Source of the DNA: Lachnospiraceae bacterium
GTDB lineage: Bacteria; Bacillota; Clostridia; Lachnospirales; Lachnospiraceae
Assembly (NCBI GenBank): GCA_015057585.1
Contig: SVEF01000010.1
Location: forward strand, 1-64,000
Direction of reading: 5' to 3'
DNA: 64,000 bases
The position numbers and the translations under genes were made by a program. The notes beneath the pieces are model-generated. The model saw only the letters and a program-made list of their open reading frames with translations. It made no database searches and was not told the origin of the DNA. This document shows, in pieces, positions 31,454-41,931 of this stretch; the first letter of the stretch is position 1; every line of letters begins with the position of its first letter.

Positions 31454-34400
31454 CTATCTTTTTTTGTCCACAACCTTAATCTGTTCCTCGCCAAATGCCG
31501 TTTTCAAAACTGCAAGCAAATCCTCTGTGATTTCCACACTCCGGTTTTTCGGCAGACGCTTCATCGCCTTTTCCTCATTCAGGTAAATCACGACCTCCTG
31601 CCTGCCGTCGCTTTCCGCAAGAAGGCGGTACAATTCCTCTTCACGCGCCATAAATGTTTCCTTATTATCAAAACGCACCCAGAGTTCTCTCGGCAATTCA
31701 GAAAGTTCTGTAATCTCCATGCAGATTAATTTTGCTGCCTTGTCTTCTTCCGCAGAAACACGACCCTTAATGAGCACCTTGGCATCTTCGGAAAGCAAGG
31801 TGCGGTACTTTTCATAATCACGCGGGAATAAAATGACCTCAACCGTACCAAAAATGTCCTCCAGGGTCAGAAACGCCATTGTTGTGTTGTTCTTTGTCGT
31901 CTTTCTGGTAATCCCGGCAATCAGTCCGCCAAGCACCACGGTTTCCCCGTCGTTTACCTTAACCTCGTTCGTCTCCTCATCAAGCTGGAACGCCAGTGTA
32001 TCGGTCGTTGTATTTTTGCGCAGTACTGCCATATAGTTTTCCAGAGGATGCCCGCTGACATACACGCCGAGCACTTCTTTTTCAAATGCAAGCAGTTCTT
32101 CCTTTGTGAACTCACCGACATTCGGAAGACGTACCTCAAATTCCTGACGGTCCTTTTCCTCGGCAAAATCAAACAGACTCATCTGACCGGTCAGCCCCTT
32201 CTTTTTCTCTTGGGCAACACCGTCCATGACGCCGACATACACCTGCATCAGCTGTTTTCTCGTACCGAATTCCTCACCAAATGCGCCCGCCTTGATAAAG
32301 CTTTCCACGGTACGCTTGTTGACTTCCTTGCCGGATAACCGCTCCACAAAATCCTTCAGTCCCGTATATTTTCCGTTTTCTTCTCGCTCCGCTACCAGCG
32401 CTTCAATGACAGGCTTTCCTACACCCTTAATTGCCGAAAGACCATACCGGATCTGATTGCCGGAAACAGAAAAGCCCATTTCTCCTTCATTCACGTCCGG
32501 CGGCAGAATCTCAATGCCCATCTGTCTGCAGGAATAAATGTATTCGGTTACTTTTCCCGGATGATCCATCACCGACGTCATAAGCGCCGCCATAAATTCC
32601 ACCGGATGATAATATTTTAAATATGCCGTGCGGTAGGATACCACCGCATAGCATGCCGCATGTGCTTTGTTAAACGCATACTTTGCAAAATCCGTCATCT
32701 CATCAAAGATCTTGTTGCCAACCTCTTCTGAAATGCCGTTTGCAATGCAGCCCTTTACACCTTCTTCCGGATTACCGTATACGAAGTTTTTGCGCTCCTT
32801 TGCCATGACATCGGCCTTTTTCTTTGCCATTGCACGGCGCACAAGGTCACTCCGGCCATAACTGTAGCCCGCAAGCTCACGTACAATCTGCATTACCTGC
32901 TCCTGATATACGATACAGCCGTGGGTTGTCTTTAAAATCGGAATCAGTTCCGGACAGTCGTAGACAATGCTCTCCGGATTCTGTTTTCCCTTGATATACT
33001 TCGGAATAAAGTCCATCGGACCCGGACGGTACAAAGAAATACCCGCAATAACATCTTCTAAGTTTTCCGGCTTTAACTCTTTCATGAAGTTCTTCATGCC
33101 GGTACTTTCAAGTTGGAACACACCATCGGATTTTCCGCTGCTGATCATCTCATAAATATTCGGGTCGTCATAGTCGACCTTATCCATATCCAGCCATTCG
33201 CTCTCCGGACGGTTTTTATTGACCAGTTTCTGCGCATCCTGAATAACGGTCAGCGTTCTGAGACCTAAAAAGTCCATCTTAAGAAGACCCAGTTCCTCAA
33301 GTGTTGTCATCGTAAACTGTGTCGTAATTGCTTCATCTGCACCACGGGAAAGCGGCACATATTCATCCGCAGGAGCATTGGCAATGACCACGCCCGCCGC
33401 ATGAATGGAGGTATGTCTCGGCAATCCCTCCAGACGCTTTGACATATCAATCAGATAATGAACCTTCTCATCACTTTCGTACATGCCGCGGAATTCCGGA
33501 CTGCTCTTTAACGCCTTCTCAATCGTGATACCAAGTTCGGTCGGCACCAGTTTTGCCACCTGGTCACAAAGAGCATACGGGTAGTCCAGGGCCCGTCCTA
33601 CGTCACGGATGACACCGCGCGCCGCCATCGTACCAAACGTAACAATCTGTACCACCTTTTCCTTGCCGTACTTGCGTACCACATAGTCAATGACTTCCTG
33701 TCTTCTTTCAAAGCAAAAGTCAATATCAAAGTCCGGCATCGAAACTCGTTCCGGATTTAAAAACCGCTCAAACAGGAGCTGATAACGGATAGGGTCAATA
33801 TCCGTTATCCCAAGGGCATACGCCGCAATACTTGCCGCACCGCTGCCTCGTCCCGGACCTACCATAATATCATGGTCCTTTGCATATTTGATAAAATCCC
33901 ATACAATCAGATAATAATCATCAAATCCCATCGTATGGATGACATTCAATTCATAATCCAGCCGTTCCTGTAACTCCGGTGTCACAACCGGATACCGCTT
34001 TTTCATACCTTCCGCGCAAAGTGCCTGTAAATAGGTCCACGCATCATAGCCCTCCGGCACCTCGTACTTTGGCAGCTTGTACTGTCCAAAAACGATTTCC
34101 ACGTTACAACGCTCGGCTATTTTATGGGTATTCTCTAACGCTTCCTTTGCATACGGAAACAAAGCCTCCATCTCTTCCGGAGACTTCAAATAATACTGAC
34201 CGCCGTCATAGCGCATACGGTTTTCATCCTGCACTTTCGTCTGTGTCTGGATACAGAGCAGAATGTCATGCGCTTCCACGTCGGTGTCATAAATATAATG
34301 TACATCGTTCGTTGCCACCAGATCGATTCCTGTCTCCTGGTGCATGCGAAGCAATGCCGTATTCACGGTTCTTTGCTCCGGAATACCATGATCCTGCAAT

Positions 34401-34921
34401 TCCAGGAAGAAATTTCCCTTGCCGAAAATCTCCTGAAGCCGCAATGCCGCAGCCTTTCCTTCTTCATAAAACCCACGCTTTAAATTGGTTGCCACTTCCC
34501 CCGCCAGACACGCAGAAAGCGCAATAATGCCTTCCGAATACTGAGTGAGCACCTCATAATCCACACGCGGTTTATAGTAATACCCTTCGGTAAAGCCCTT
34601 GGAAACGATTTTCATCAGGTTCGAATATCCGGTATCATTTTCGGCAAGCAGCACCAGATGATAATATCTCTCATCCGATACACTGCCTTCCTTTACAAAA
34701 CGGGAGCCCGGCGCCACATAAACCTCACAGCCGATGACCGGACGGATGCCTTCCTTTTTGCAGGCGCGGTAAAAGTCAATCACGCCATACATCACCCCGT
34801 GGTCTGTAACAGCAAGACTGTCCATGCCGAGTTCCTTTGCCCTCGCCACAATTTCTTTAATTTTTGCCGAGCCGTCCAACAGACTGTACTCCGTATGCAC
34901 ATGCAGATGTGTGAAATTCAT
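31454..34921 (-). CDS. dnaE: DNA polymerase III subunit alpha, DnaE type
   Basis: The 1155-residue replicative polymerase begins with the PHP domain FTHLHVHTEYSLLDGSAKI. The catalytic palm carries PDFDIDFCFERR (about residues 399-410), followed by GTMAARGVIRDVGR, the beta-hairpin HhH region and a C-terminal OB domain (VVLGGLIAGITRKTTKNNTTMAF). The PHP metal ligands appear intact. It is DnaE1-like and not PolC. GGGAGACAGGT precedes the ATG. It lies just after the terminator of the crh operon. Confidence 0.97.
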   Translation of the reverse strand: MNFTHLHVHTEYSLLDGSAKIKEIVARAKELGMDSLAVTDHGVMYGVIDFYRACKKEGIRPVIGCEVYVAPGSRFVKEGSVSDERYYHLVLLAENDTGYSNLMKIVSKGFTEGYYYKPRVDYEVLTQYSEGIIALSACLAGEVATNLKRGFYEEGKAAALRLQEIFGKGNFFLELQDHGIPEQRTVNTALLRMHQETGIDLVATNDVHYIYDTDVEAHDILLCIQTQTKVQDENRMRYDGGQYYLKSPEEMEALFPYAKEALENTHKIAERCNVEIVFGQYKLPKYEVPEGYDAWTYLQALCAEGMKKRYPVVTPELQERLDYELNVIHTMGFDDYYLIVWDFIKYAKDHDIMVGPGRGSGAASIAAYALGITDIDPIRYQLLFERFLNPERVSMPDFDIDFCFERRQEVIDYVVRKYGKEKVVQIVTFGTMAARGVIRDVGRALDYPYALCDQVAKLVPTELGITIEKALKSSPEFRGMYESDEKVHYLIDMSKRLEGLPRHTSIHAAGVVIANAPADEYVPLSRGADEAITTQFTMTTLEELGLLKMDFLGLRTLTVIQDAQKLVNKNRPESEWLDMDKVDYDDPNIYEMISSGKSDGVFQLESTGMKNFMKELKPENLEDVIAGISLYRPGPMDFIPKYIKGKQNPESIVYDCPELIPILKTTHGCIVYQEQVMQIVRELAGYSYGRSDLVRRAMAKKKADVMAKERKNFVYGNPEEGVKGCIANGISEEVGNKIFDEMTDFAKYAFNKAHAACYAVVSYRTAYLKYYHPVEFMAALMTSVMDHPGKVTEYIYSCRQMGIEILPPDVNEGEMGFSVSGNQIRYGLSAIKGVGKPVIEALVAEREENGKYTGLKDFVERLSGKEVNKRTVESFIKAGAFGEEFGTRKQLMQVYVGVMDGVAQEKKKGLTGQMSLFDFAEEKDRQEFEVRLPNVGEFTKEELLAFEKEVLGVYVSGHPLENYMAVLRKNTTTDTLAFQLDEETNEVKVNDGETVVLGGLIAGITRKTTKNNTTMAFLTLEDIFGTVEVILFPRDYEKYRTLLSEDAKVLIKGRVSAEEDKAAKLICMEITELSELPRELWVRFDNKETFMAREEELYRLLAESDGRQEVVIYLNEEKAMKRLPKNRSVEITEDLLAVLKTAFGEEQIKVVDKKR

Positions 34922-34952
34922 ACCTGTCTCCCTTTCTAATGACTACATAAGT

Positions 34953-34985
34953 AAAAAACCCGGGGACCATGTCTTGACCCCCGGG
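34953..34985 (-). terminator. Terminator of the ftsH to crh gene series
   Basis: On the reverse strand CCCGGGGGTC and GGTCCCCGGG pair (28-nt hairpin with GC-rich stem), followed by six T. Confidence 0.88.
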
Positions 34986-35001
34986 ATAGTTGCAACCGTT
35001 T

Positions 35002-35253
35002 TTATGCTTCCAAAAACTTCTGAATCTCTGCAAGTGCAGTTTCTTCATCCGTTCCTTCTGCTGTCACTGTCACTTTTTCGCCTTCCGCAAACTTTAAAAT
35101 CATCACTCCCATGATGCTCTTTGCGTTGGTTCTCTTTTCCGCCTGGTCTACGTGAATGCTGCTGTCAAACTTACTTGCAAGCTGCACTAACATTGCCGCA
35201 GGACTTGCGTCTGCCTTGGAGTGGTCTCCAATAACGATTTCTCTTGATACCAT
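35002..35253 (-). CDS. crh: Crh-like HPr paralogue lacking the catalytic histidine
   Basis: The 83-residue protein aligns with HPr without gaps: KADASPAAMLVQLASKF occupies positions 13-29, so His15 of HPr is Asp15 and Arg17 is Ser17. Ser46 in NAKSIMGVM is intact, as is the site for HPr kinase. Loss of His15 with retention of Ser46 defines Crh (Gln15 in Bacillus subtilis), a catabolite-repression co-regulator that does no sugar transport. It lies directly after whiA, the place of crh in B. subtilis, and hprK is in the same gene series. TAGGAGGACTGAA precedes the ATG. A sequencing error is unlikely to explain both changes. Confidence 0.85.
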   Translation of the reverse strand: MVSREIVIGDHSKADASPAAMLVQLASKFDSSIHVDQAEKRTNAKSIMGVMILKFAEGEKVTVTAEGTDEETALAEIQKFLEA

Positions 35254-35273
35254 TTCAGTCCTCCTAATAATTA

Positions 35274-36221
35274 CTATTGTAATCGCAGTCTCGTTTCATC
35301 TGCGATAATGCTCAGTTTTTTCAGCCTGTGATTGACTCCGGACTTTCCGACCGGCGGATGCAGCATCTGTCCTAATTCCACGAGTGTTGCCTCCGGGTAT
35401 TCCAATCTGAGCAGTGCAATTTCCTCCAGCCCTTCTGCCAGAGTGGCAAGTCCGATGGTATCCCGAAGATAAAGGATATCTTCCACCTGCCTTGAGGCCG
35501 CCCGTACCGTTTTGTTAATATTGGCAGCTTCACAGTTTACCTTGCGATTTATGGTATTCCGCATTTCCTTTAAGATCCGCACATTTTCGAATTCCATCAA
35601 TGCCTGATGTGCTTCCATGACATTTAACAAATCCACAATTTGCGAACCTTCTTTAACATATACCACATAATGATACTTTCTTGCAATCATTTTCGCATCA
35701 ACAGAAAAGAAACGCATCAAATCACGAAGCAGTTCCCCGTTTTCCTGTCTGCCCGCCACGATTTCGTAGTGATATCCTTTTTGCGGATTTGATAACGAAC
35801 CGGACGCCAGAAAAGCACCGCGGATAAACGCCCTCTTACAACAGGTTTTCGCTGCCACCGGCGCCTCTGCCAGTAATACTCTTGCATTCTTTTCCTCTTC
35901 GCCTGCGACAGTCAGCTTACAGGCAGTCAAAATATGTCTTGTTTCTTTTTCCGACAAAAGCAGTTCATAACTGTTCTTTTTCGCGGAAAGAGACCTTGTA
36001 GCCAGTTCTGCACTGATTCCAAACAACTCCTTTAACATCTTAAACATTTTCTTTGTCAGGACAGTGCTTTCCGTTTGCAATTTTAAGATAAGGCTCCCGT
36101 CTTTGTCAACCAAAATTTTTCCGCAAAAAGCAATGATTGCGGAAATTTCAGCAATTTGACAATGCCTTGCCGGAGAAATCTGCTCACACAGTTCCTTCTT
36201 TACCTCGCCCGAGAATGACAT
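35274..36221 (-). CDS. whiA: DNA-binding protein WhiA
   Basis: WhiA influences cell division and, in Firmicutes, chromosome segregation. The protein begins MSFSGEVKKELCEQ and has an N-terminal homing-endonuclease-like fold with RAFIRGAFLASGSLSNPQKGYH, and a C-terminal helix-turn-helix (LVELGQMLHPPVGKSGVNHRLKKL). The ATG at 36221 has AAAGGA 8 nt upstream; it overlaps the end of rapZ by 38 nt, suggesting coupling. Length about 315 residues, normal. Confidence 0.96.
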   Translation of the reverse strand: MSFSGEVKKELCEQISPARHCQIAEISAIIAFCGKILVDKDGSLILKLQTESTVLTKKMFKMLKELFGISAELATRSLSAKKNSYELLLSEKETRHILTACKLTVAGEEEKNARVLLAEAPVAAKTCCKRAFIRGAFLASGSLSNPQKGYHYEIVAGRQENGELLRDLMRFFSVDAKMIARKYHYVVYVKEGSQIVDLLNVMEAHQALMEFENVRILKEMRNTINRKVNCEAANINKTVRAASRQVEDILYLRDTIGLATLAEGLEEIALLRLEYPEATLVELGQMLHPPVGKSGVNHRLKKLSIIADETRLRLQ

Positions 36222-37083
36222 TTGCAGCATCCTTTCCTATATCCCTGTGTTCCACTTTGATTCCGTAATCCAACACATCCAGACGTCCTGTAATGGCATT
36301 GGCAAGCGTTACTGACCGGTGTTTTCCTCCGGTGCATCCGATAGCCACCACCAGCCGGTTCTTTCCTTCATTAATATAATTCGGAATCAGGAACTTTAAC
36401 ATGTCTTCCAGTTTATTCAAAAATTCGTGTGCAGTTTCCGTCTGCATCACATACTCCTGTACTTCCCTTTCATTTCCGGTCTTGTGCTTTAATTCCGGCA
36501 CATAGTACGGGTTCGAAAGAAAACGCACATCAAATACCAAATCCGCATCTGCCGGAATCCCGTATTTGAATCCGAACGACAATACCGTAATCATAAAATT
36601 GCGAAATTTCTCGTTCTCTACAAAAATCTTGTCGATCTGCACCTTTAATTCCCGCGTCAAAAGCTGACTGGTATCTAAGATATAATCTGCACTTTTCTTT
36701 AAAAAATCCGTTCTTTTTCTTTCTTCCTTAATTCCGGTTTCCACCCGGTCCATGCCGGCAAGCGGATGGGAACGTCTGGTTTCTTTATAACGTTTCACCA
36801 GCACATCATCCGATGCATCCAGATACAAAACTTCCACACGGCGGTTCTGTTCCTTTAACTGTACCAGCAACGGTTCGAGTTCTGATAAGGCCTGTCCGCT
36901 CCGGATATCCACGCCGAGTGCAATTCGGTCGTATTCGGAATTTTCATGAAAAACCAGTGTCGTAAATTTTGAAAGCAGTGGCACTGGCAGATTATCTACA
37001 CAAAAATAGCCTGCATCCTCCAGCATTTTCAGTGCCGATGATTTTCCCGCGCCGGACATTCCTGTCACTATGACTACTCTCAT
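36184..37083 (-). CDS. rapZ: Nucleotide-binding protein RapZ (YvcJ)
   Basis: The 299-residue protein has the P-loop GMSGAGKSSALKMLED (about residues 8-23) and the C-terminal IGCTGGKHRSVTLANAI signature. RapZ/YvcJ binds nucleotides and, in Gram-negatives, regulates glucosamine-6-phosphate synthase through small RNAs; in Firmicutes YvcJ is linked to competence. GGAGGAGAAAG precedes the ATG. A yvcK gene, usual between rapZ and whiA, is missing here. Confidence 0.95.
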   Translation of the reverse strand: MRVVIVTGMSGAGKSSALKMLEDAGYFCVDNLPVPLLSKFTTLVFHENSEYDRIALGVDIRSGQALSELEPLLVQLKEQNRRVEVLYLDASDDVLVKRYKETRRSHPLAGMDRVETGIKEERKRTDFLKKSADYILDTSQLLTRELKVQIDKIFVENEKFRNFMITVLSFGFKYGIPADADLVFDVRFLSNPYYVPELKHKTGNEREVQEYVMQTETAHEFLNKLEDMLKFLIPNYINEGKNRLVVAIGCTGGKHRSVTLANAITGRLDVLDYGIKVEHRDIGKDAANVILGRGKEGTV

Positions 37084-37108
37084 CTTTCTCCTCCGTTACC
37101 ACCTGTTA

Positions 37109-38053
37109 TTAAAACTCACCCAAAAAACGGACTTCCGGTTCGAGCGTTACCCCAAACTGTTCCCTGACCGTTTTTGTAACATGCGCAATCACTTCACACA
37201 CATCCTCTGCCGTGGCATCTCCTGCATTGATGACAAATCCGGCATGTTTTGTACTGACCATGGCTCCGCCGATTTTATATCCCATCAAACCTGCATCCTG
37301 AATCAGTTTTCCGGCAAAATAACCAACCGGACGTTTGAACGTACTTCCTGCACTCGGAAATTCCAGCGGCTGTTTCTCCTGCCTTGCCTTTCTATAGGAT
37401 TCCATCGTTGCAAATATCTGAATCTTCGGCCGGATTTTCAAGGTAAAATACGCCTTAAGGACAATTCCGCCCGTTTCCATCAATATGCTGTGACGGTAGG
37501 ACAACTTCAATTCTTCCGTCGTCAGCCGTTGTATGGTTCCCTCTTTCGTCAGCACTTCCACCGCCCAGAGTGTATCCTTAATCTCGCCGCCGTAAGCACC
37601 GGCATTCATCAGAACCGCACCACCGATGGTTCCCGGAATGCCCCCGGCAAATTCCAGTCCCGTAAAACCTTTTTTCCCTGCTGCCATGGCAAGTCTTGAT
37701 AACATTGCTCCTGCACCTGCCGTAATCCGGCAAATACCCTCCGGCACGCTTTCATTTAACGTAATCTCGTCAAATTCTCCCGAAAGCCGCAGCACCACAC
37801 CGCGGATTCCCGCATCCGAAACCAGCACATTGCTGCCGTTTCCGATGACATAATACGGAACATCAAACTGTTTACAAAGGCCAATCACCTGTTGTAACAT
37901 TTCTACATTTTCTATGTAGGCATACCAGTCCGCCGGCCCCCCGGTACGGAATGTGATATGCTTTGCCATAGGCTCATCTTTTAAGAGCCTGCCATCCTTC
38001 ATAATCTCTTTCAAACCCGCGGAAAATTCCTTCGGATACGTAATTTCCCCCAT
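37109..38053 (-). CDS. murB: UDP-N-acetylenolpyruvoylglucosamine reductase
   Basis: MurB reduces UDP-GlcNAc-enolpyruvate to UDP-MurNAc in peptidoglycan synthesis with FAD and NADPH. The 314-residue protein shows the FAD-binding YVIGNGSNVLVSDAGIRG and GLEFAGGIPGTIGGAVLMNAGAYGGEI, and the catalytic serine in SAGSTFKRP. It is the short (type II) form. AGGAGGTTTTT precedes the ATG. Confidence 0.97.
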   Translation of the reverse strand: MGEITYPKEFSAGLKEIMKDGRLLKDEPMAKHITFRTGGPADWYAYIENVEMLQQVIGLCKQFDVPYYVIGNGSNVLVSDAGIRGVVLRLSGEFDEITLNESVPEGICRITAGAGAMLSRLAMAAGKKGFTGLEFAGGIPGTIGGAVLMNAGAYGGEIKDTLWAVEVLTKEGTIQRLTTEELKLSYRHSILMETGGIVLKAYFTLKIRPKIQIFATMESYRKARQEKQPLEFPSAGSTFKRPVGYFAGKLIQDAGLMGYKIGGAMVSTKHAGFVINAGDATAEDVCEVIAHVTKTVREQFGVTLEPEVRFLGEF

Positions 38054-38082
38054 AAAAACCTCCTAATGAACCACCGGAAGCC

Positions 38083-39033
38083 CTATTTCCCCGCATTTAC
38101 CTGATCCAGAACCATCTTTGCCGCACCGTAAATACCTGCATCGTTTCCAAGGGTTGCCAAACGGAAATCCTTGTGGTACAGCGCTCCGAGTAAATTCTGA
38201 TTATAATGCTGTTCCAGTGTCTTTGTTAAAATTTCTCCGGCTTTGGATACACCGCCGCCGATGACAAACACCTGCGGATCTACCGTAGCCGCCACATGAG
38301 TCAGTGCTCCGGCTAAAATACCGCATACCTCATCTACCATGGAAAGTGCGAATGCATCGCCTGCCTTTGCGGCATCAAATACATCCTTCGCCTGCACATT
38401 TTCCACCTCGCGAAGCGAAGATGGTGTATCAGTTTCCGCGAGCGCCTTCTTTGTCAGACGTACAATTCCGGTTGCGGAAGCGTACTGCTCTAAATGTCCG
38501 TGTCCGCCACAGCCGCACAGTGCGGTTTCTGCCGGATTCACAATCATATGTCCGAGCTCGCCTGCTGCGCCCTTCACTCCGGCACGAATTTTCCCGTCCA
38601 GAATAATTCCGCCACCGACACCGGTACCAAGTGTTACCATAACAACATCCTGATACCCCATGCCGCCGCCGCGCCACATTTCACCGAGTGCAGCTACGTT
38701 GGCATCATTTCCAGCAGCCACCGGAAGCCCCAGAATCGCTCCCATGGTTTCGCTGACATTCATCACACCCCAGCCAAGGTTCGGACAGGTGTGTACCGTG
38801 CCATCCGCCGTTACCGGCCCCGGAACACCGACACCCACGCCGAGCACTTCTGCCTTTTCTATCTTCTTTTCCCCAAGTTTTGCAAAAATCGCGGTTGCAA
38901 TATCACCCGGTACAGCCTCTCCGCCGTTTGCCGTATTGGTCTTAATCTCCCACTTATCAAGAACATTGCCCTCTGTATCAAACAAACCGCACTTTACCGT
39001 CGTTCCGCCGATATCAATACCAAAAACGTACAT
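38083..39033 (-). CDS. glcK: ROK-family glucokinase
   Basis: The 316-residue protein has ROK signatures: GIDIGGTTVKCGLFD at the start, GNDANVAALGE, and GTGVGGGIILDGKI. The zinc motif reads CGCGGHGHLEQYASATG, where the usual third Cys is His. It would phosphorylate intracellular glucose. It lies beside hprK in the operon, which links sugar entry to catabolite control. Confidence 0.94.
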   Translation of the reverse strand: MYVFGIDIGGTTVKCGLFDTEGNVLDKWEIKTNTANGGEAVPGDIATAIFAKLGEKKIEKAEVLGVGVGVPGPVTADGTVHTCPNLGWGVMNVSETMGAILGLPVAAGNDANVAALGEMWRGGGMGYQDVVMVTLGTGVGGGIILDGKIRAGVKGAAGELGHMIVNPAETALCGCGGHGHLEQYASATGIVRLTKKALAETDTPSSLREVENVQAKDVFDAAKAGDAFALSMVDEVCGILAGALTHVAATVDPQVFVIGGGVSKAGEILTKTLEQHYNQNLLGALYHKDFRLATLGNDAGIYGAAKMVLDQVNAGK

Positions 39034-39059
39034 AATCTCTTCTCCTGTCTATTTCTCTT

Positions 39060-39989
39060 TTATTTTCCGTTGTTCTTTAAATTATTCGTCACTCTCTCAT
39101 ATAATTCCTGCGCCGCATTATACCCCATCTTCTTCTGACGGAAGTTGACTGCTGCTGCCTCACAAATCAGTGCCAGGTTACGTCCCGGACGGATCGGAAT
39201 CGTATGACAAGCCACCTTGTTTCCGAGGAATTCCGTGTACTGGTCTTCCAGTCCCATACGGTCATATTCCCTGTCACGGTTCCACTCTTCCAGACGGATG
39301 ACAAGGTCAATCTGCTGGGTGTTCTTTACACTTTCTACACCGAACAGATTCTTTACATTGATAATCCCGATGCCGCGAAGTTCAATAAAGTGTCTGGTCA
39401 TGTCCGGTGCAGAACCGATTAAGGTGACATCGCTGACCTTCTTGATTTCCACCACGTCATCGGACACCAGACGATGTCCTCTTTTAATGAGTTCGAGTGC
39501 AGTTTCACTCTTACCGATACCGCTTTCACCGGTGATTAAAATGCCTTCGCCGTATACGTCCACCAGTACACCGTGAATTGAGATGCGCGGAGCCAGTTCT
39601 ACCTTCAGCCAACGGATGACTTCACCCTGAAAATCCGTTGTCGACTTTTCCGACTGGAAAATCGGCACATTGTTTTCCACCGCAAGCGCTCTGATATCCT
39701 CATCAACCGGCAAATTTCTGCAGAACACGATGCACGGAATCTTAAAGCTCATCAGCTTTTGCATAATGCTCCTTCCATGGTCGGATTCCATCTTTTCCAT
39801 ATAGGCGTACTCCACATTACCGATAATCTGAAGTCGGTCATAATTAAAATAATCAAAAAATCCTGCCAGCTGCAGTGCCGGACGGTTTACCTCCGGTTGT
39901 GTCAGCATAATTTCGGAAATGTCAATTTCCGGTGTACAATTCTTCAGGTTCATTTTCTCCACAAGTTTTGAAAGTTCCACAGTATACAT
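39060..39989 (-). CDS. hprK: HPr kinase/phosphorylase
   Basis: HprK phosphorylates Ser46 of HPr (and Crh) in response to fructose 1,6-bisphosphate, and reverses it. The 309-residue protein has the Walker A GESGIGKSETALELIKRGHRLVSDD (about residues 153-177) and the family signature HFIELRGIGIINVKNLFG. AAAGGAGAAAACTTGAC precedes the ATG. A HPr paralogue lacking His15 is encoded in the same gene series. Confidence 0.97.
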   Translation of the reverse strand: MYTVELSKLVEKMNLKNCTPEIDISEIMLTQPEVNRPALQLAGFFDYFNYDRLQIIGNVEYAYMEKMESDHGRSIMQKLMSFKIPCIVFCRNLPVDEDIRALAVENNVPIFQSEKSTTDFQGEVIRWLKVELAPRISIHGVLVDVYGEGILITGESGIGKSETALELIKRGHRLVSDDVVEIKKVSDVTLIGSAPDMTRHFIELRGIGIINVKNLFGVESVKNTQQIDLVIRLEEWNRDREYDRMGLEDQYTEFLGNKVACHTIPIRPGRNLALICEAAAVNFRQKKMGYNAAQELYERVTNNLKNNGK

Positions 39990-40055
39990 GTCAAGTTTTC
40001 TCCTTTATACGTGATGGCATATCTGCATTTAGTTTAACACATAGCGTCCGTAACT

Positions 40056-41930
40056 TCAACGATGAAAAAAGTCATACACCGCCTGTGCAGCCCCCCGGTT
40101 CATGGAAGGAAGCGCAGCCAGTTCCTCTATGGTAGCCGCCTTGATTTCCTCTAACGACGTATAGTGTTTCATCAGCGCACGTCTTCTGCTCTCGCCCACG
40201 CCCGGAATGTCATCCAGTACAGAGTGTGTCTGGGCTTTTCCGCGCAGGCTCTTATGATATTCGATGGCAAACCGGTGTGTTTCGTCCTGAATCCGGGTAA
40301 TCAGGTGAAATCCCTCGCTTCTCGTATCAATCGGAATCTCAATATTATTATAGTAGAGTCCTCTCGTTCTGTGATTGTCATCTTTTACCATGCCGCAAAC
40401 CGGAATATCCATACCAAGTTCTCCAAGGACCGCAAGTGCCACATTGACCTGCCCTTTTCCGCCATCCATCAGAATCAGGTCCGGAAGTCTCGTAAAACTG
40501 CCCATCTCCCTCACCTCATCTTCGATAAGGTCCGGATATTTTTCCATTAGTTCTGCCAGTTCTTTTTTTGCATGCTCAAACCGTCTGGTCAGTACCTCTT
40601 CCATGCTGGCGTAATCGTCCGGTCCCGTCACCGTCTTTGTTTTAAACTTACGGTAATCCGCTTTTTTCGGCTTGCCGCCTTCAAACACTACCATGGATGC
40701 CACATTCTCAAATCCGCTGGTATTGGAAATATCAAACGATTCGAGACGGTTTAATGACTCCATACCAAGCCAGTCGGCAATCTCCTGCAGAGCGCCCCTG
40801 GTCCGTTTTTCTTCCCTGGCAATCCGCTCCGAATCCTTTTGTAACACAAACGAAGCATTCTTTTCCGCCAGTTCCACCAGTTTTTCCTTGCCGCCTTTTT
40901 TCGGTACCTGGATGTGCACGCGCTTCCCACGTTTTGCAGAAAGCCATTCCTCCAAAAGTCCGACATCTTCGGTCTCCTCAGAAAGCAGTAATTCCTTTGG
41001 GATATATGGCATTCCGGCATAGAACTGCTTGATAAAGTTTGCCATAATGACAGACCTCGGTTCGTTTTCCACGCCGGTTAAGTAAAAATGCTCCCTTCCC
41101 ACCATCTTGCCGTTCCGGACAAAGAACACCTGGGCAACCGCCTCGTCTCCGGCCGTTGCAAACGCAATAATATCACGGTCAATAATCTTTGCATCGTCCG
41201 CTCGCTGTTTTTCTGCCAGTTTCCGGACACTGAACAACAAATCACGATACTCCGCTGCTTTCTCAAATTCCATCTCTTCCGAAAACCTCATCATCTGTTC
41301 TTCCAGACGTTTGGTAATCAAAGCATAATTTCCGTTTAAAAATGCCTCAACCTGTTCGATATTTTTTCCGTACTCTTCTTCGGAAATATACCCCTGACAC
41401 GGTGCCTTACACTGTCCCATGTGATAATACAGACACGGCCGGTCTTTCCCGATATCACGCGGCAGTACTTTATTACAACCACGGACAAAATACGTCTTTT
41501 TTAACAAATCAATCGAATCATGGACCGAAGCAGCACTTGTATACGGACCAAAATACTTCGACTTATCCTTTTTCCGCTCTCTGGCCAACATAATCCGCGG
41601 ATACGCTTCTGTTGTAAGACGGATATACGGGTAGTGCTTATCATCCTTCAACATCGTGTTATACTTCGGACGATGTTCCTTAATCAGGTTACACTCCAGT
41701 ACCAGTGCTTCCATTTCGGAATCCACGACAATATACTCAAACCAGGCAATGTTTTGCACCATTCGCTGAATTTTCGGTGAAAGGTTCCTGCTGCTTTGAA
41801 AATACTGGCGTACCCGGTTTTTCAGTACAACCGCTTTTCCTACATATATGATGGTATCATTTTTGTCATGCATGAGATAAACTCCCGGTTTGTCCGGGAG
41901 TTTTCTCAATTCTTCTTCTATATGAAACAT
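40056..41930 (-). CDS. uvrC: Excinuclease ABC subunit C
   Basis: UvrC makes both incisions in nucleotide excision repair. The protein of about 624 residues has a GIY-YIG domain ([19 protein letters not shown]), a UVR motif ([18 protein letters not shown]), an RNase H-like endonuclease domain ([20 protein letters not shown]) and a C-terminal double helix-hairpin-helix ([16 protein letters not shown]). I start at MFHIEEEL (41930), which has AGAGGAATAGT upstream and follows the ftsH stop by 1 nt; a longer reading into ftsH is not credible. Confidence 0.96.
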   Translation of the reverse strand: MFHIEEELRKLPDKPGVYLMHDKNDTIIYVGKAVVLKNRVRQYFQSSRNLSPKIQRMVQNIAWFEYIVVDSEMEALVLECNLIKEHRPKYNTMLKDDKHYPYIRLTTEAYPRIMLARERKKDKSKYFGPYTSAASVHDSIDLLKKTYFVRGCNKVLPRDIGKDRPCLYYHMGQCKAPCQGYISEEEYGKNIEQVEAFLNGNYALITKRLEEQMMRFSEEMEFEKAAEYRDLLFSVRKLAEKQRADDAKIIDRDIIAFATAGDEAVAQVFFVRNGKMVGREHFYLTGVENEPRSVIMANFIKQFYAGMPYIPKELLLSEETEDVGLLEEWLSAKRGKRVHIQVPKKGGKEKLVELAEKNASFVLQKDSERIAREEKRTRGALQEIADWLGMESLNRLESFDISNTSGFENVASMVVFEGGKPKKADYRKFKTKTVTGPDDYASMEEVLTRRFEHAKKELAELMEKYPDLIEDEVREMGSFTRLPDLILMDGGKGQVNVALAVLGELGMDIPVCGMVKDDNHRTRGLYYNNIEIPIDTRSEGFHLITRIQDETHRFAIEYHKSLRGKAQTHSVLDDIPGVGESRRRALMKHYTSLEEIKAATIEELAALPSMNRGAAQAVYDFFHR

Positions 41931-41931
41931 A

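Noticed and set aside
33979-34527. 182-codon open frame on plus, opposite dnaE
   Set aside because: It lies wholly antisense to a certain gene and has composition typical of an antisense reading.
38494-39138. 214-codon open frame on plus, opposite glcK
   Set aside because: Antisense to a well-supported gene, with no start signal.
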